A DNA stretch of 64,000 bases from CALTSX01 sp051647685 (GTDB lineage: Bacteria > Chlamydiota > Chlamydiia > Chlamydiales > CALTSX01), in contig JBOFEG010000041.1 of assembly GCA_051647685.1 (NCBI GenBank), positions 1-64,000 of the forward strand, read 5' to 3'. Below the pieces are notes generated by a model that was not told the DNA's origin, did not search any database, and was given only the letters and a program-made list of their open reading frames with translations. Every line of letters begins with the position of its first letter. The stretch's first letter is position 1. Shown here one piece after another: positions 27,409 through 37,376 of this stretch. Both the position numbers and the translations under genes were made by a program.

Positions 27409-27463
27409 GCTCCACCTTGTAAGACACTATAAAGTAGTGTGAGATCAGTGGATTCTAATAGAG

Positions 27464-27493
27464 ACCTCTCTAATCTGGGAGGTTTTTATTTTT
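27464..27493 (+). terminator. Rho-independent terminator after the 240-aa gene
   Basis: ACCTCTC (27464-27470), loop TAATCT and GGGAGGT (27477-27483) form a 7-bp stem with one G-U pair, followed by TTTTTATTTTT. A second perfect hairpin, ACACTA/TAGTGT, lies just upstream at 27424-27440. The first hairpin with its T tract is a convincing terminator. Confidence 0.75.
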
Positions 27494-27644
27494 AACAAAT
27501 ATACCTTGAGTGCACTCTTATTTATATATCTACTATATAGTAAAATAAATTTTATATAAAAATTGTTATATAGAATGAATAGGGATAGCTATTTTAGCTA
27601 CTACTCTCTTTATTCAAAACTTAGAGATATGCTACTATGTTCCT

Positions 27645-28289
27645 ATGAATTTAGGAATAGTCCCCGCTCATAGAACTTTTTTTGTTAAAAATGATTTTAT
27701 TGTTTTTGATAATATGCTTACAACAGCCGAGATCTCTGCACTGCAGACTCTGTTGGGTGAGGTCCCTCGTCAAGATGCAACCAACTTATTCCTTCGGTAT
27801 CCCTCTTTTAAAAGATATATCCTTAATAAAAAATTTGCTGAAATAGCTTTTTTTCTTCTAAATATAAACCCCATCCGTATTGCTTCCGATCAATTTATTC
27901 GTTCGAGTTCTGACCCCTTAATAGCGGCTAAATTAGAGGAAAAAGGAACTTTGCAACCTTTAGTGTGTGGTTTATTGCTGAATATAAATCAGACTCCCCT
28001 CGAGTCATCCGAGAGTACAGACAATCCACTCTCATGTCTCCCTACTCAACCCGGTTCGGGAGTATTTTTCCAGCCACATTTTACATTTCCTTATGATCAA
28101 TTATCAAATTATCCAGGACAATATTTTATTTTAATTACGTATGGGAGTAAAAGACTTATTTACACAAAAAATGAGTCTGACCCTGACCTATATTTTCTTA
28201 AGAAAAAGGGATATAATTTTAATTTGCCAATATCTATAGCTACACACCCTATACTAATAGATCTCCCTCAACCTTATTTATTTAAATAA
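27645..28289 (+). CDS. Hypothetical protein (214 aa), possibly PhyH-like fold remnant
   Basis: Unrecognised. The N-terminus reads FVKNDFIVFDNMLTTAEI, which recalls the opening of phytanoyl-CoA-dioxygenase-like proteins ('GFVVIDNFLSPEEI'), but the Fe-binding HxD and distal His are not evident, so a catalytic role cannot be claimed. The middle contains FFQPHFTFPY. No signal peptide. The start has no strong Shine-Dalgarno sequence, so the true start could differ. Chlamydia has short hypothetical genes after dapL (CT391-392, from memory); kinship to those is possible but untested. Confidence 0.55.
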   Translation: MNLGIVPAHRTFFVKNDFIVFDNMLTTAEISALQTLLGEVPRQDATNLFLRYPSFKRYILNKKFAEIAFFLLNINPIRIASDQFIRSSSDPLIAAKLEEKGTLQPLVCGLLLNINQTPLESSESTDNPLSCLPTQPGSGVFFQPHFTFPYDQLSNYPGQYFILITYGSKRLIYTKNESDPDLYFLKKKGYNFNLPISIATHPILIDLPQPYLFK

Positions 28290-28436
28290 TAATATTATAT
28301 AGAGCTAATTGATATTTAGTGATATATATAATACGATAACTTATTTATAATTAATTGCTTATAAAGTGATAACTCACTTGTAATAAAGTATTAATTTTTA
28401 TATACTATTGCTAATTAAAAAAAATTTCATTAAATT

Positions 28437-29423
28437 ATGAATACGAAAGAATATAATTATATTTATGCTAATAGAATAGGAAATGCTTTAACGGAGCCAT
28501 TTTATAAACTATATAAAGTAGATACAAAATATCTAGAGACCTTTGATACAAATAGGGATATTGCTAAAAGAGTATTTGATGCTGTTAGCATGTTACTTCT
28601 CAATACAATAGCTTTCCCTCTCTCCCTTCCTCTATGGTTCATCGGTAAAGCTATCATTCAGTATACCTCTCCAAAAGTAAATTATTCTTTTGCTCATCTA
28701 GAGTGTAATACTGGTACTGACGCCAATGAGACATGCATCAAAAATCTGTTAGCTATGGTTAAAGATCATAAAGAATCAACTATCATACAGGTATTTTCCC
28801 ATGGAGCTTGGTATGCCTTATATGACTACAGAATAGAGCCTAATCGAAAATTCGGAGCTATACCGGGTTTAGAAAGCTCAAGAAATACAGATAGTACTGG
28901 GGAAAAAGTCCATGGTTTCCTTGAACAAAAAATGATTCTTACTAAACTCAGCAATCTGAATAGTTTGATAGAGGCTGTACAAAAAAATTTAAATGCAGGA
29001 ACCTCTAATGAGGTATCTCCAACAATAGAAACTTCAGAAATGATGGATGCTGCAATAAAAAATCTAGAGCAACAAGCGCTCGCTTTGACCCATCTTAATA
29101 AGGGTGTTATTTTCAATATAAAAACTTTAAGAGATCAAAATCCAGATGCTTCTTTTGAAGATTTGATAGTCACTCAACATAAAGTCAAAATTAGAGAAAT
29201 TAAAGACTCTCCCGAGATTATCAAAAAGAAAACAAAACCTGTAAGAGAAAAGTTTTCTAATAGTTACAACTACAGCGATTATTTAGTTAAGCTAGTTTCT
29301 AAAAAGCATGATCTTCCCCATGAAGAATCAATTAATTTTGTTGCTAAAAATTTCTATACTGGGAATGACATCACATACCAAGGTGTAAACTGCTTACTGA
29401 AGGGAGTTGGAGTATTATCATAA
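28437..29423 (+). CDS. Hypothetical protein with a hydrophobic hairpin (328 aa), candidate effector
   Basis: Unrecognised. A hydrophobic segment of about 27 residues (about 49-75, AVSMLLLNTIAFPLS at its core) breaks at PLSLPLW, which would allow a short membrane hairpin as in inclusion membrane proteins; the rest is soluble with helical stretches. The product ends 6 bp inside the convergent tkt gene. Intergenic DNA upstream is extremely AT-rich with a poor ribosome site. Proteins starting with a similar ANRIGNAL... motif occur, to my recollection, in chlamydia-like bacteria, but I cannot name a family. Confidence 0.55.
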   Translation: MNTKEYNYIYANRIGNALTEPFYKLYKVDTKYLETFDTNRDIAKRVFDAVSMLLLNTIAFPLSLPLWFIGKAIIQYTSPKVNYSFAHLECNTGTDANETCIKNLLAMVKDHKESTIIQVFSHGAWYALYDYRIEPNRKFGAIPGLESSRNTDSTGEKVHGFLEQKMILTKLSNLNSLIEAVQKNLNAGTSNEVSPTIETSEMMDAAIKNLEQQALALTHLNKGVIFNIKTLRDQNPDASFEDLIVTQHKVKIREIKDSPEIIKKKTKPVREKFSNSYNYSDYLVKLVSKKHDLPHEESINFVAKNFYTGNDITYQGVNCLLKGVGVLS

Positions 29424-31406
29424 GATTCGATTGAGAATATCTTCGACAGTAAATCCAAATTCTTTTTGAAGAGCATCCATAGGTGCTGAAGCACCAAAAG
29501 TATCGACACTAATAGTAATTCCATCGAGTCCCACCCAAGCATGCCATCCAAAAGGAGAGGCGGCTTCAATACTCACTCGTTTACCGATATCACCACCAAG
29601 TACCGACTTTCGATATTCCTCGGGTTGTTTTGAAAAAATTTCCCAACTTGGCATGGAGATTATACGAACTATTTTTCCCATATTTTCCAATGCTTTTGCG
29701 ACATCTAGTGCAAGGTGGACCTCAGATCCCGTTGCCATTAGAGTAAAATCTGGTTTCCCAGTGATTTCCTTTTGTAGAATATACGCTCCTCTTCCTACTC
29801 CTTCTAGATAAGAAATTTGGGTATTCTGTAATTCTGGAAGTTTTTGACGCGATAGAATAATAGCAGTTGTACCTCGGTAATGTAAAGCAGCGAGCCATGC
29901 CCCACATACTTCCCACTGATCGGCGGGTCTGATGACGTGAATATTAGGTATAGAGCGCAAAGAGGCGAGTTGTTCTACAGGTTGGTGAGTAGGTCCATCT
30001 TCACCCAAAAAAATGGAATCATGTGTAAATTGATAGATTACTTGATAATTCGATAGTGAAGCTATTCGAATTGCATTTTTCATATAATCAGAAAAAGTTA
30101 AGAAAGTTCCAATAAAGGGAATCATCATTCCAAAGCGGTAGAGACCAGAGGCTATAGTCGCCATACCAAACTCTCTAATGCCATATTTAATATTTCTCCC
30201 AGAAAAATCCTTGGAAGTAATTAACGGGAAGGCTTCCATATAGGTTTTATCGGATGAAGATAAATCGGCGGATCCACCATAAAGAAATGGGAGCGTTTTG
30301 CCGAGATATCCTAAAACGGTATGTGAAGCATCTCTTCCTGCGATAGATCCTCTCATCATAGATTGATATAATTCTTGTTCTAACTCTTTTGGGAGCTCTT
30401 TTTCTTTCATGGCGAAAAAATCTTTTTTTAGTTCCGGGTATTCTTTTGCCCAAACATTAAACAATTGATTCCATGAATCTTCTTTCGCCTGGTTTTTTTG
30501 CTGTTTAGAATCAAAAAAATTATGGACTTGAACCGGAATAAAAAAGGTTTCTTCGGGAAGTCCTAGTGCTTTCTTAGTAGCATTAAGTTCGTCGAGTCCA
30601 AGGGGCGAGCCGTGTGCTTTAGGGCTATTAGCTTTATGAGGCGATCCTTTTCCTATAATTGTATGCATTTGAATGAATACAGGTCTTGTCTGGTGCGCTT
30701 GAATTTCAGAAAATAAGGAATTCATTTGATCGAAGTCATATCCATCTAAAGTATATACCTCAAATCCATACGACTTGTATCGAAGCAGAGTGTTTTCCGA
30801 TGCAGATTGCGTAAGAAGTCCATCTAGGGTGATATTATTTGCATCGTGAATTATAATTAGATTATCAAGTTGTAGATGTCCCGCTAGGCTGGACACTTCT
30901 GAAGAAACTCCCTCTTGCATACAACCGTCTCCAGCCAGACAATAGACTTTTCCTGTAAACAATTGATACCCATCTCGATTGAATTTTTGTGCAAGAATTT
31001 TTAAAGCGAGCGCTTCCCCTACAGCATTACCGATTCCTTGTCCGAGAGGTCCAGTGGTTGCTTCAACACCGGGTGTCATAAAAGATTCGGGATGACCCGG
31101 AGTTTTAGAATGTAATTGTCGAAATTGCTTAATATCTTCTAGAGAAAGATCATAGCCCGTTAGATGAAGTATAGAATAAAGCAACATAGAACCGTGTCCA
31201 GCTGATAAAATGAATCGGTCTCTATTGATCCAATCGGGATTCTTAGGGTTGTATTGGAGAACATTGCTCCAAAGGTAGGCAGCAAATTCTGCACAGCCCA
31301 TCGGAAGTCCAGGATGGCCTGAGTTAGCCTTTTCAATAGCCTCTATGGACAACTGCCGAATTGCGTTCGCAATTTTACCGAGCAATTTTCTGTGCGATTC
31401 ATCCAT
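29418..31406 (-). CDS. tkt: Transketolase
   Basis: Moves two-carbon units in the pentose phosphate pathway using thiamine diphosphate. The 662-residue protein carries the ThDP motif GDGCMQEG...DANNITLDG (from about residue 157), the catalytic-site segment REFGMATIASG and the phosphate-binding GEDGPTHQPVEQ. All parts are intact. It is convergent with the unknown 328-aa gene and divergent from alaS. In Chlamydia tkt sits next to alaS and mfd in the same arrangement. Confidence 0.96.
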   Translation of the reverse strand: MDESHRKLLGKIANAIRQLSIEAIEKANSGHPGLPMGCAEFAAYLWSNVLQYNPKNPDWINRDRFILSAGHGSMLLYSILHLTGYDLSLEDIKQFRQLHSKTPGHPESFMTPGVEATTGPLGQGIGNAVGEALALKILAQKFNRDGYQLFTGKVYCLAGDGCMQEGVSSEVSSLAGHLQLDNLIIIHDANNITLDGLLTQSASENTLLRYKSYGFEVYTLDGYDFDQMNSLFSEIQAHQTRPVFIQMHTIIGKGSPHKANSPKAHGSPLGLDELNATKKALGLPEETFFIPVQVHNFFDSKQQKNQAKEDSWNQLFNVWAKEYPELKKDFFAMKEKELPKELEQELYQSMMRGSIAGRDASHTVLGYLGKTLPFLYGGSADLSSSDKTYMEAFPLITSKDFSGRNIKYGIREFGMATIASGLYRFGMMIPFIGTFLTFSDYMKNAIRIASLSNYQVIYQFTHDSIFLGEDGPTHQPVEQLASLRSIPNIHVIRPADQWEVCGAWLAALHYRGTTAIILSRQKLPELQNTQISYLEGVGRGAYILQKEITGKPDFTLMATGSEVHLALDVAKALENMGKIVRIISMPSWEIFSKQPEEYRKSVLGGDIGKRVSIEAASPFGWHAWVGLDGITISVDTFGASAPMDALQKEFGFTVEDILNRIL

Positions 31407-31492
31407 GAGTTCTCCTAATTTGCTTGCATTTCTTGATAAATTCTTATATTTTGTACTCCTTAGAATTAAAAGCTCAAGCTAAAAAGGGTTAC

Positions 31493-34126
31493 GTGCTCTC
31501 TAAAAAAATTCGTCGCGATTTCCTAAAATATTTTATAGAAAGCAATCACACCCACGTTCCTTCATCCCCTCTTTTTTCTCCAAATGATCCATCTCTACTT
31601 TTTACAAATGCAGGTATGAATCAATTTAAGGATATTTTCCTTGGCAACGCCACCGCAGATTATGACAATGCAGTGTCTGTCCAAAAATGTTTACGAGTAG
31701 GTGGAAAACACAACGATCTAGAAAACGTCGGCCATACTTCTAGACATATGACTTTTTTCGAAATGCTAGGGAATTTTTCTTTTGGAGGTTATTTCAAAAA
31801 AGAGGCAATTCGCTATAGCTATGAAGTCACCACTACTATCTTTGGATTCTCTCCGGATCGATTGTGGGTTACTGTTTTTGAAAATGATCCCGAGTCTTTG
31901 GAGCTATGGAAAGAATGGATGCCTGCTTCTCGAATTATTACAATGGGAGCGAGTGAGAATTTCTGGCAAATGGGAGATTATGGTCCTTGCGGCCCTTGTT
32001 CTGAATTACTGTACGATAGAGGTCCGCAATATGGAAATGCAAAAAATCCGAAAGAAGATTCTTCAGGAGAGCGTTATTTAGAATTTTGGAATTTAGTATT
32101 CATGCAAGATAATAAAGAAATCGGGGGTGGAATCGTTAAACTCCCGAAGCCATGCATCGACACCGGCGTCGGATTGGAACGCGTGGTGAGCTTATCTATG
32201 GGCGTAGATTCCGTATTCGAAACTGATATCCTATTTTCAATCATTCAAAAGCTAGAGGAAATTTTTTCTATCCGATATACAAAAGAGCACCCTCTTCAAG
32301 CAGCTTCCTTTCGGGTTATTGCAGATCACATCCGCGCCCTTTCTTTTGCGATTAGTGATGGAGCGATGCCAGGCAACACGGATCGGGGGTATATCTTAAG
32401 AAAGCTACTTCGGCGATCTATAATCTACAGTAAAAACTTGGGGTCAACGCGTCCATTTCATGCAAAACTTGTTCCACGCCTCATTGAGTTAATGGGAGAA
32501 GATTATCCAGAATTGCTCGCTTCTCGCTCAAAGATAGGGGAAATTCTTACCGTAGAAGAGGAGAACTTTTTTAAAGTTTTGCAAAGAGGTGGTAACTTGA
32601 TAGAGCCCATTTTACAAAAAGCGGGGAAAAGAGCCTCTAAGCAAATTGAAGGTAGTGAGGCTTTTCTATTAAAAGATACCTATGGGCTTCCCTTTGATGA
32701 AATTGTATTACTTGCAAAAGATCGGGGGCTGACTATAGACACAGAAAACTATATAAACTTAGAGCATGAGGCTAAAGAGCGTTCAAGAAAGTCAGCTACA
32801 TTCTCCGCTAAATCTACAGCTTTACAATTAGACATTCCTCTCCTTCAAGAAGTACAAACGGACTTTGTTGGATATGAAAGAGATGCTATAGATACATCTA
32901 TTATTGCAATAAGTCGGAGCGGTCACGTAGAGAGATCACTTAGTATAGAAGATCCGAACGCAATTATTATACTAAAAGAGACTCCTTTTTACGCGGAGAA
33001 GGGAGGACAAATTGGCGATAGAGGAATACTCCAAACCAACGAGGGTGAATTTTATGTACAAGATACGAAGTATTATAAAAATGTTATCGCACATATTGGA
33101 AAACTAATCCGAGGAACTCTCTCTGTAGGAGATACAGTACATGCAAGTATAGATGCGGGGCGTAGGCGGCGAATTGAAGAGGCTCATAGTGCAACTCACC
33201 TATTGAATTTTGCCTTATCAAAAATCTTAGGACCTCACGTTCGTCAAGCGGGATCTCTTGTAGATGTCGGTAGACTCCGGTATGATTTCACTCACCATAA
33301 AGGCCTAACAGAACTTGAAATTCGAAATGTAGAACAATTGGTACAAGAGAAGATCGATCAAAATCATATTATTTCTACCACTTTCCTCCCTTTAGCAACA
33401 GCACAAAAAGACACAAGCATTGTACAAGCCTTCGGCGAAAAATATGGAAGTGAGGTACGGGTAGTAAATATTCACGATGTTTCTCGAGAACTATGCGGAG
33501 GAACGCACGCTGCAAATACGGGATCAATTGGATTATTTCGTATTACGAAAGAAAGTAGCATTGGAAACGGAATTCGCCGAATAGATGCTTGTATTGGTCT
33601 ACCAGCTCGAGAATTTATGTATAAAAGAGAAGACCTTTTACATGAACTTTCAATGTTACTTGAGGTTCCAATAGCCAAAATCCCCGCAGCTTTGCTGAAT
33701 TACCAGAAAGAAACTATAGCCCTTCGCGAACAAATCAAACGATTTGCTCAGAATCAGCTGCAAACAATAGCCATCGATCTAGTGAAAAAATGTGATAAAA
33801 TAGGCCCAACTTCTATTTTCACAAGCCAGGTTCCAATAGATAAAGAATCTCTCGTACCTTTAAGCAATACTTTAATAGAAAAATCTCCATCCAGTGCTAT
33901 TTTTTTAATCGTGGAACACAATCAAAGCTATCATATGTTGGTTCGTTTGACACCCGATCTAACGAAAAAGGGACTCGGTGCGAACGAGATTCTTCAAAGT
34001 ATAATACAACTTATGGGTGGACGAGGTGGTGGAAGCACCCTAATGGCTCAAGGGGCTGGAAAATCTTTAGATCGCCTATCCGATGCATTTACTCTTTTTA
34101 ATCAGAAAATCAAAGAACAGTGTTAA
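31493..34126 (+). CDS. alaS: Alanyl-tRNA synthetase
   Basis: Charges tRNA-Ala. The aminoacylation core has KCLRVGGKHNDLENVG and the segment MTFFEMLGNFSFGG; the editing domain has the zinc site H565-x3-H569 (HSATH) and C668-x3-H672 (CGGTH), followed by the DHHA1 domain near the end (GRGGGSTLMAQGAG). I prefer the GTG at 31493 (AAGGG just upstream) over an in-frame ATG at 31424, giving 877 residues, the normal length; the earlier start would add 23 residues without similarity to the family. First gene of alaS-mfd-EamA. Confidence 0.95.
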   Translation: MLSKKIRRDFLKYFIESNHTHVPSSPLFSPNDPSLLFTNAGMNQFKDIFLGNATADYDNAVSVQKCLRVGGKHNDLENVGHTSRHMTFFEMLGNFSFGGYFKKEAIRYSYEVTTTIFGFSPDRLWVTVFENDPESLELWKEWMPASRIITMGASENFWQMGDYGPCGPCSELLYDRGPQYGNAKNPKEDSSGERYLEFWNLVFMQDNKEIGGGIVKLPKPCIDTGVGLERVVSLSMGVDSVFETDILFSIIQKLEEIFSIRYTKEHPLQAASFRVIADHIRALSFAISDGAMPGNTDRGYILRKLLRRSIIYSKNLGSTRPFHAKLVPRLIELMGEDYPELLASRSKIGEILTVEEENFFKVLQRGGNLIEPILQKAGKRASKQIEGSEAFLLKDTYGLPFDEIVLLAKDRGLTIDTENYINLEHEAKERSRKSATFSAKSTALQLDIPLLQEVQTDFVGYERDAIDTSIIAISRSGHVERSLSIEDPNAIIILKETPFYAEKGGQIGDRGILQTNEGEFYVQDTKYYKNVIAHIGKLIRGTLSVGDTVHASIDAGRRRRIEEAHSATHLLNFALSKILGPHVRQAGSLVDVGRLRYDFTHHKGLTELEIRNVEQLVQEKIDQNHIISTTFLPLATAQKDTSIVQAFGEKYGSEVRVVNIHDVSRELCGGTHAANTGSIGLFRITKESSIGNGIRRIDACIGLPAREFMYKREDLLHELSMLLEVPIAKIPAALLNYQKETIALREQIKRFAQNQLQTIAIDLVKKCDKIGPTSIFTSQVPIDKESLVPLSNTLIEKSPSSAIFLIVEHNQSYHMLVRLTPDLTKKGLGANEILQSIIQLMGGRGGGSTLMAQGAGKSLDRLSDAFTLFNQKIKEQC

Positions 34127-37100
34127 ACGATTTCCCTACTAGCCCATCGATTAGTCATTTTCTCCAAACGATTCAGGAAAAGCCCGAAATCATTCTAGAG
34201 AAAATATTAGAAGGCCCTAAAGCTTTTCTCTCATCGCTTATTTATACTAAACTCAATAAGCCAATTGTTATAATCAGTGGAAGTGAAAAAATTTCAGGTT
34301 TCATAGATAATATGAAAACCTTTACAGGTAAAAAAATATGGGAGTTTCCGGCGTGGGAAATTATAGATAAAGAACCTATATCGAATTTAGATATCGTTGG
34401 GAAACGATTTGAACTCTTATCTATTCTATCCAAAAATTCTACTAAAGAAATAATTCTGTGTCCCCTGCAAGCAGCCATGCAATATGTTGTTTCTAAAGAA
34501 ATACTGATCCAAAATACATTTTCTTTTGCAGTCAATACTGAATGCGACTTTGAAAAACTAAGCTCATTTTTTCCAAGTATTGGATATAAAAAAGTTTCTT
34601 TAGTAGTTGAGAAAGGGCAATTTGCGTTGAGAGGGGGAATTATCGATATATTCCCAAGCCATACGCTGACTCCTTATCGTTTAGAATTTTTTGGAGATGA
34701 AATTACAGAGATTCGATCTTTCGATCCCGAATCACAAAAGTCGGAGAGTCAAGTTTCTTGCCTTTCTCTTTTCCCAGCTGATGAAACGACTTTGATCAAA
34801 ATGGAGAAAACAGATTTTTTTTCTTATTTATCGCGAGAGACTATCCTTATTTTCGAAGATCTGCTCTCAATAGAAGATAAGTATTCCACTATTCATAAAA
34901 CGTTGTCATCACTTCCTTTCTTTTTCTCTTTGCAATCTTTATTTAGCAAGATACAAAATTTCTCACGTATTTATTGTACAGAACTCTCTATCGAAAAAAT
35001 TTCAGGAAAACCAATTGCTAATGAATCCGTTGTTACTTTTGAAATGTTTAACCAAAGTCTATCAGCGACTCATCTCTCTTTTCCCTTTCATGGGTGGCGC
35101 GAATATGCAGATCCCTCCCTTGACTTGGAAAAGAAATTTGCTTTGCTAGATATTTTGAAAGAAAATTTCCCCACTTCTTATACGCTATATATTTACACCT
35201 ATTCAGATGCCGAGCGTCAAGCATTGCAAAAATATCTTGATGCTCAAAAAATCTCCTCTAAATTTCCAATCCATTTCATTATAGGATATTTGACTTCTGG
35301 GTTTATTCTCTCCGATGCAAAATTTGCAATCATTTCCTACGCAGAAGTTACCCAGAGATTTGTAGTCCATCGGGAAAAAATGAGATCTGTTCACCGACAT
35401 ACTATTTCTACTTTCCACGAACTAGAAATAGGAGAATATGTAGTCCATCTCTACAATGGAGTTGGAAAGTTTTTAGGAATGGAAAAACAGATTAATCATG
35501 CAGGACAAGAAGTTGAGTTTTTTATTCTTGAATATGCAAACGCGAGTCGTTTATATGTACCTATCACACAATCTCATTTAATCTCGAGGTATCTTGGGAT
35601 TAGCAAAGCTCATCCGAAGTTACATACTTTAGGGACTAAAAAATGGCAAAATACCAAAGTACGTACAGAAAAAGCGATTATTGGTTATGCCAAAGATCTT
35701 TTGGAAATACAGGCAAAAAGGGATTATATCGGTGGTTTTTCTTATCCCAAAGATAGCGAGGATATGCATCTCTTCGAGGAAGATTTTCCATTTAATCTGA
35801 CAGAGGATCAAAAAACAGCTGTCGATACGATCAAACAAATTATGGAGTCTCCTCGCGCAATGGACCTCTTGCTATGTGGGGATGTGGGATATGGAAAAAC
35901 AGAAGTCGCTATGAGAGCTGCTTTCAAAGCCATTTTTGATGGAAAAAAACAAGTAGCTGTCCTCGTTCCCACTACTATTTTAGCCCTCCAACACTTTCAA
36001 ACATTTACCGATCGCATGACAAACTTTCCCATTCGGATTGGGATGTTATCGCGAGGGGTAACAGCGCAACAAACGAAAAAAGTTCTGAAAGAACTAGCTG
36101 ATGGCAGCTTAGATCTTGTCGTTGGAACGCATCGCTTACTCAGTAAAGATATCATCTTTCATAATCTCGGATTACTTATTATTGATGAAGAACAAAGATT
36201 TGGGGTAAAAGCCAAAGAGAACATGAAAAAATATACCGTTGGAGTCGATTGTATTACTTTGTCGGCAACTCCGATACCGAGAACTCTCTATTTTTCTTTA
36301 GTCGGTGCACGCGATCTTGCTGTTATAAATACCCCGCCACAAGATCGAGTCCCAATCAAAACAATTATCAGCGAGACAGATAATGAAGTAATCCGTGGAG
36401 CCTTGCTTCGCGAGTTTATGCGAGATGGGCAATCTTATTTTATCCATAATCGAATTGAGAGTATTCATAGACGAGCACAAGCTATCCAAACCCTTATTCC
36501 CGAGGCAAAAATTGGAATTGTTCACGGACAGCTTGACCCAGATAGTACCGATGATATTTTTCACAAATTTAAAGAAGGGAAATTAGATATTCTCATTGCC
36601 ACTACTATTTTAGAAAATGGAGTTGATATTCCTAATGCTAATACAATTCTCATCGACCGATCGGATAGGTTTGGATTATCAGAGTTATACCAACTCCGAG
36701 GTAGAGTGGGAAGATGGAATCGACTAGCTTATGCCTATTTTCTTATCCCACCTAAACGGGTAATGTCTGAGGTCACCGGTCAAAGACTACAAGCACTAGT
36801 CGAATCCTCTGGATTTGGCGGGGGTATGAAACTTGCGTTAAAAGATTTAGAAATTCGTGGTGCTGGGGATATTTTGGGAACAAAACAATCGGGTCACGTT
36901 ATGGCACTGGGATTTCATCTTTATTGTAAATTGTTAAAACAAACGATTCAATCTCTGCAAAAAAATCGCATGCCTCTCTTTATTGAAACCAAAATAGAAC
37001 ATCCCTTTGATGTCACTATTCCAGAAAATTATATTCAGGAATCAAACATTCGATTGGAATTCTATCATCGATTTGGGGAAGCAGCAGAACTTGATGAAAG

Positions 37101-37365
37101 TGCAAAAATTTTTGATGAACTCCGTGATCGATTTGGGACACCTCCAATTTCTATAGAGTGGCTTTATCATCTGACGCGAATTCGCATAATAGCAGAGCAA
37201 AAAGACTGCATTCATATTTATATTGGGAAAGACTCATTTTATGTCAAAAAACGTTATCCGAAGACGATACGGAAAGTCCAACGACCTCTGCCAAATATCC
37301 TGACTCCCAAAAAATTAGAAGAGATAGTATCCTTTTTAATTAAAGATATATCTGTTCAAATTTAA
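34120..37365 (+). CDS. mfd: Transcription-repair coupling factor
   Basis: Mfd removes RNA polymerase stalled at DNA damage and recruits UvrA. The 1,081-residue protein has the UvrB-like N-terminal module, the RNA polymerase-interaction domain (HELEIGEYVVHLYNGVGKF), the RecG-like helicase with Walker A GDVGYGKTE (from residue 587), DEEQRFG (from residue 689), and a TRG motif region followed by the C-terminal domain. It starts with GTG at 34120, overlapping the alaS stop by 7 bp. The same order alaS-mfd is found in Chlamydia. Confidence 0.95.
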   Translation: MLNDFPTSPSISHFLQTIQEKPEIILEKILEGPKAFLSSLIYTKLNKPIVIISGSEKISGFIDNMKTFTGKKIWEFPAWEIIDKEPISNLDIVGKRFELLSILSKNSTKEIILCPLQAAMQYVVSKEILIQNTFSFAVNTECDFEKLSSFFPSIGYKKVSLVVEKGQFALRGGIIDIFPSHTLTPYRLEFFGDEITEIRSFDPESQKSESQVSCLSLFPADETTLIKMEKTDFFSYLSRETILIFEDLLSIEDKYSTIHKTLSSLPFFFSLQSLFSKIQNFSRIYCTELSIEKISGKPIANESVVTFEMFNQSLSATHLSFPFHGWREYADPSLDLEKKFALLDILKENFPTSYTLYIYTYSDAERQALQKYLDAQKISSKFPIHFIIGYLTSGFILSDAKFAIISYAEVTQRFVVHREKMRSVHRHTISTFHELEIGEYVVHLYNGVGKFLGMEKQINHAGQEVEFFILEYANASRLYVPITQSHLISRYLGISKAHPKLHTLGTKKWQNTKVRTEKAIIGYAKDLLEIQAKRDYIGGFSYPKDSEDMHLFEEDFPFNLTEDQKTAVDTIKQIMESPRAMDLLLCGDVGYGKTEVAMRAAFKAIFDGKKQVAVLVPTTILALQHFQTFTDRMTNFPIRIGMLSRGVTAQQTKKVLKELADGSLDLVVGTHRLLSKDIIFHNLGLLIIDEEQRFGVKAKENMKKYTVGVDCITLSATPIPRTLYFSLVGARDLAVINTPPQDRVPIKTIISETDNEVIRGALLREFMRDGQSYFIHNRIESIHRRAQAIQTLIPEAKIGIVHGQLDPDSTDDIFHKFKEGKLDILIATTILENGVDIPNANTILIDRSDRFGLSELYQLRGRVGRWNRLAYAYFLIPPKRVMSEVTGQRLQALVESSGFGGGMKLALKDLEIRGAGDILGTKQSGHVMALGFHLYCKLLKQTIQSLQKNRMPLFIETKIEHPFDVTIPENYIQESNIRLEFYHRFGEAAELDESAKIFDELRDRFGTPPISIEWLYHLTRIRIIAEQKDCIHIYIGKDSFYVKKRYPKTIRKVQRPLPNILTPKKLEEIVSFLIKDISVQI

Positions 37366-37376
37366 TATACAGGTTT

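Noticed and set aside
27424..27440. Second terminator at 27424-27440 (ACACTA/TAGTGT)
   Set aside because: It is a perfect hairpin but has no following T tract; it probably belongs with the terminator at 27464 but is not listed as a separate terminator.
31424..31492. Upstream ATG start for alaS
   Set aside because: It would add 23 residues not matching AlaRS, while GTG 31493 has a ribosome site and gives the family's usual length.
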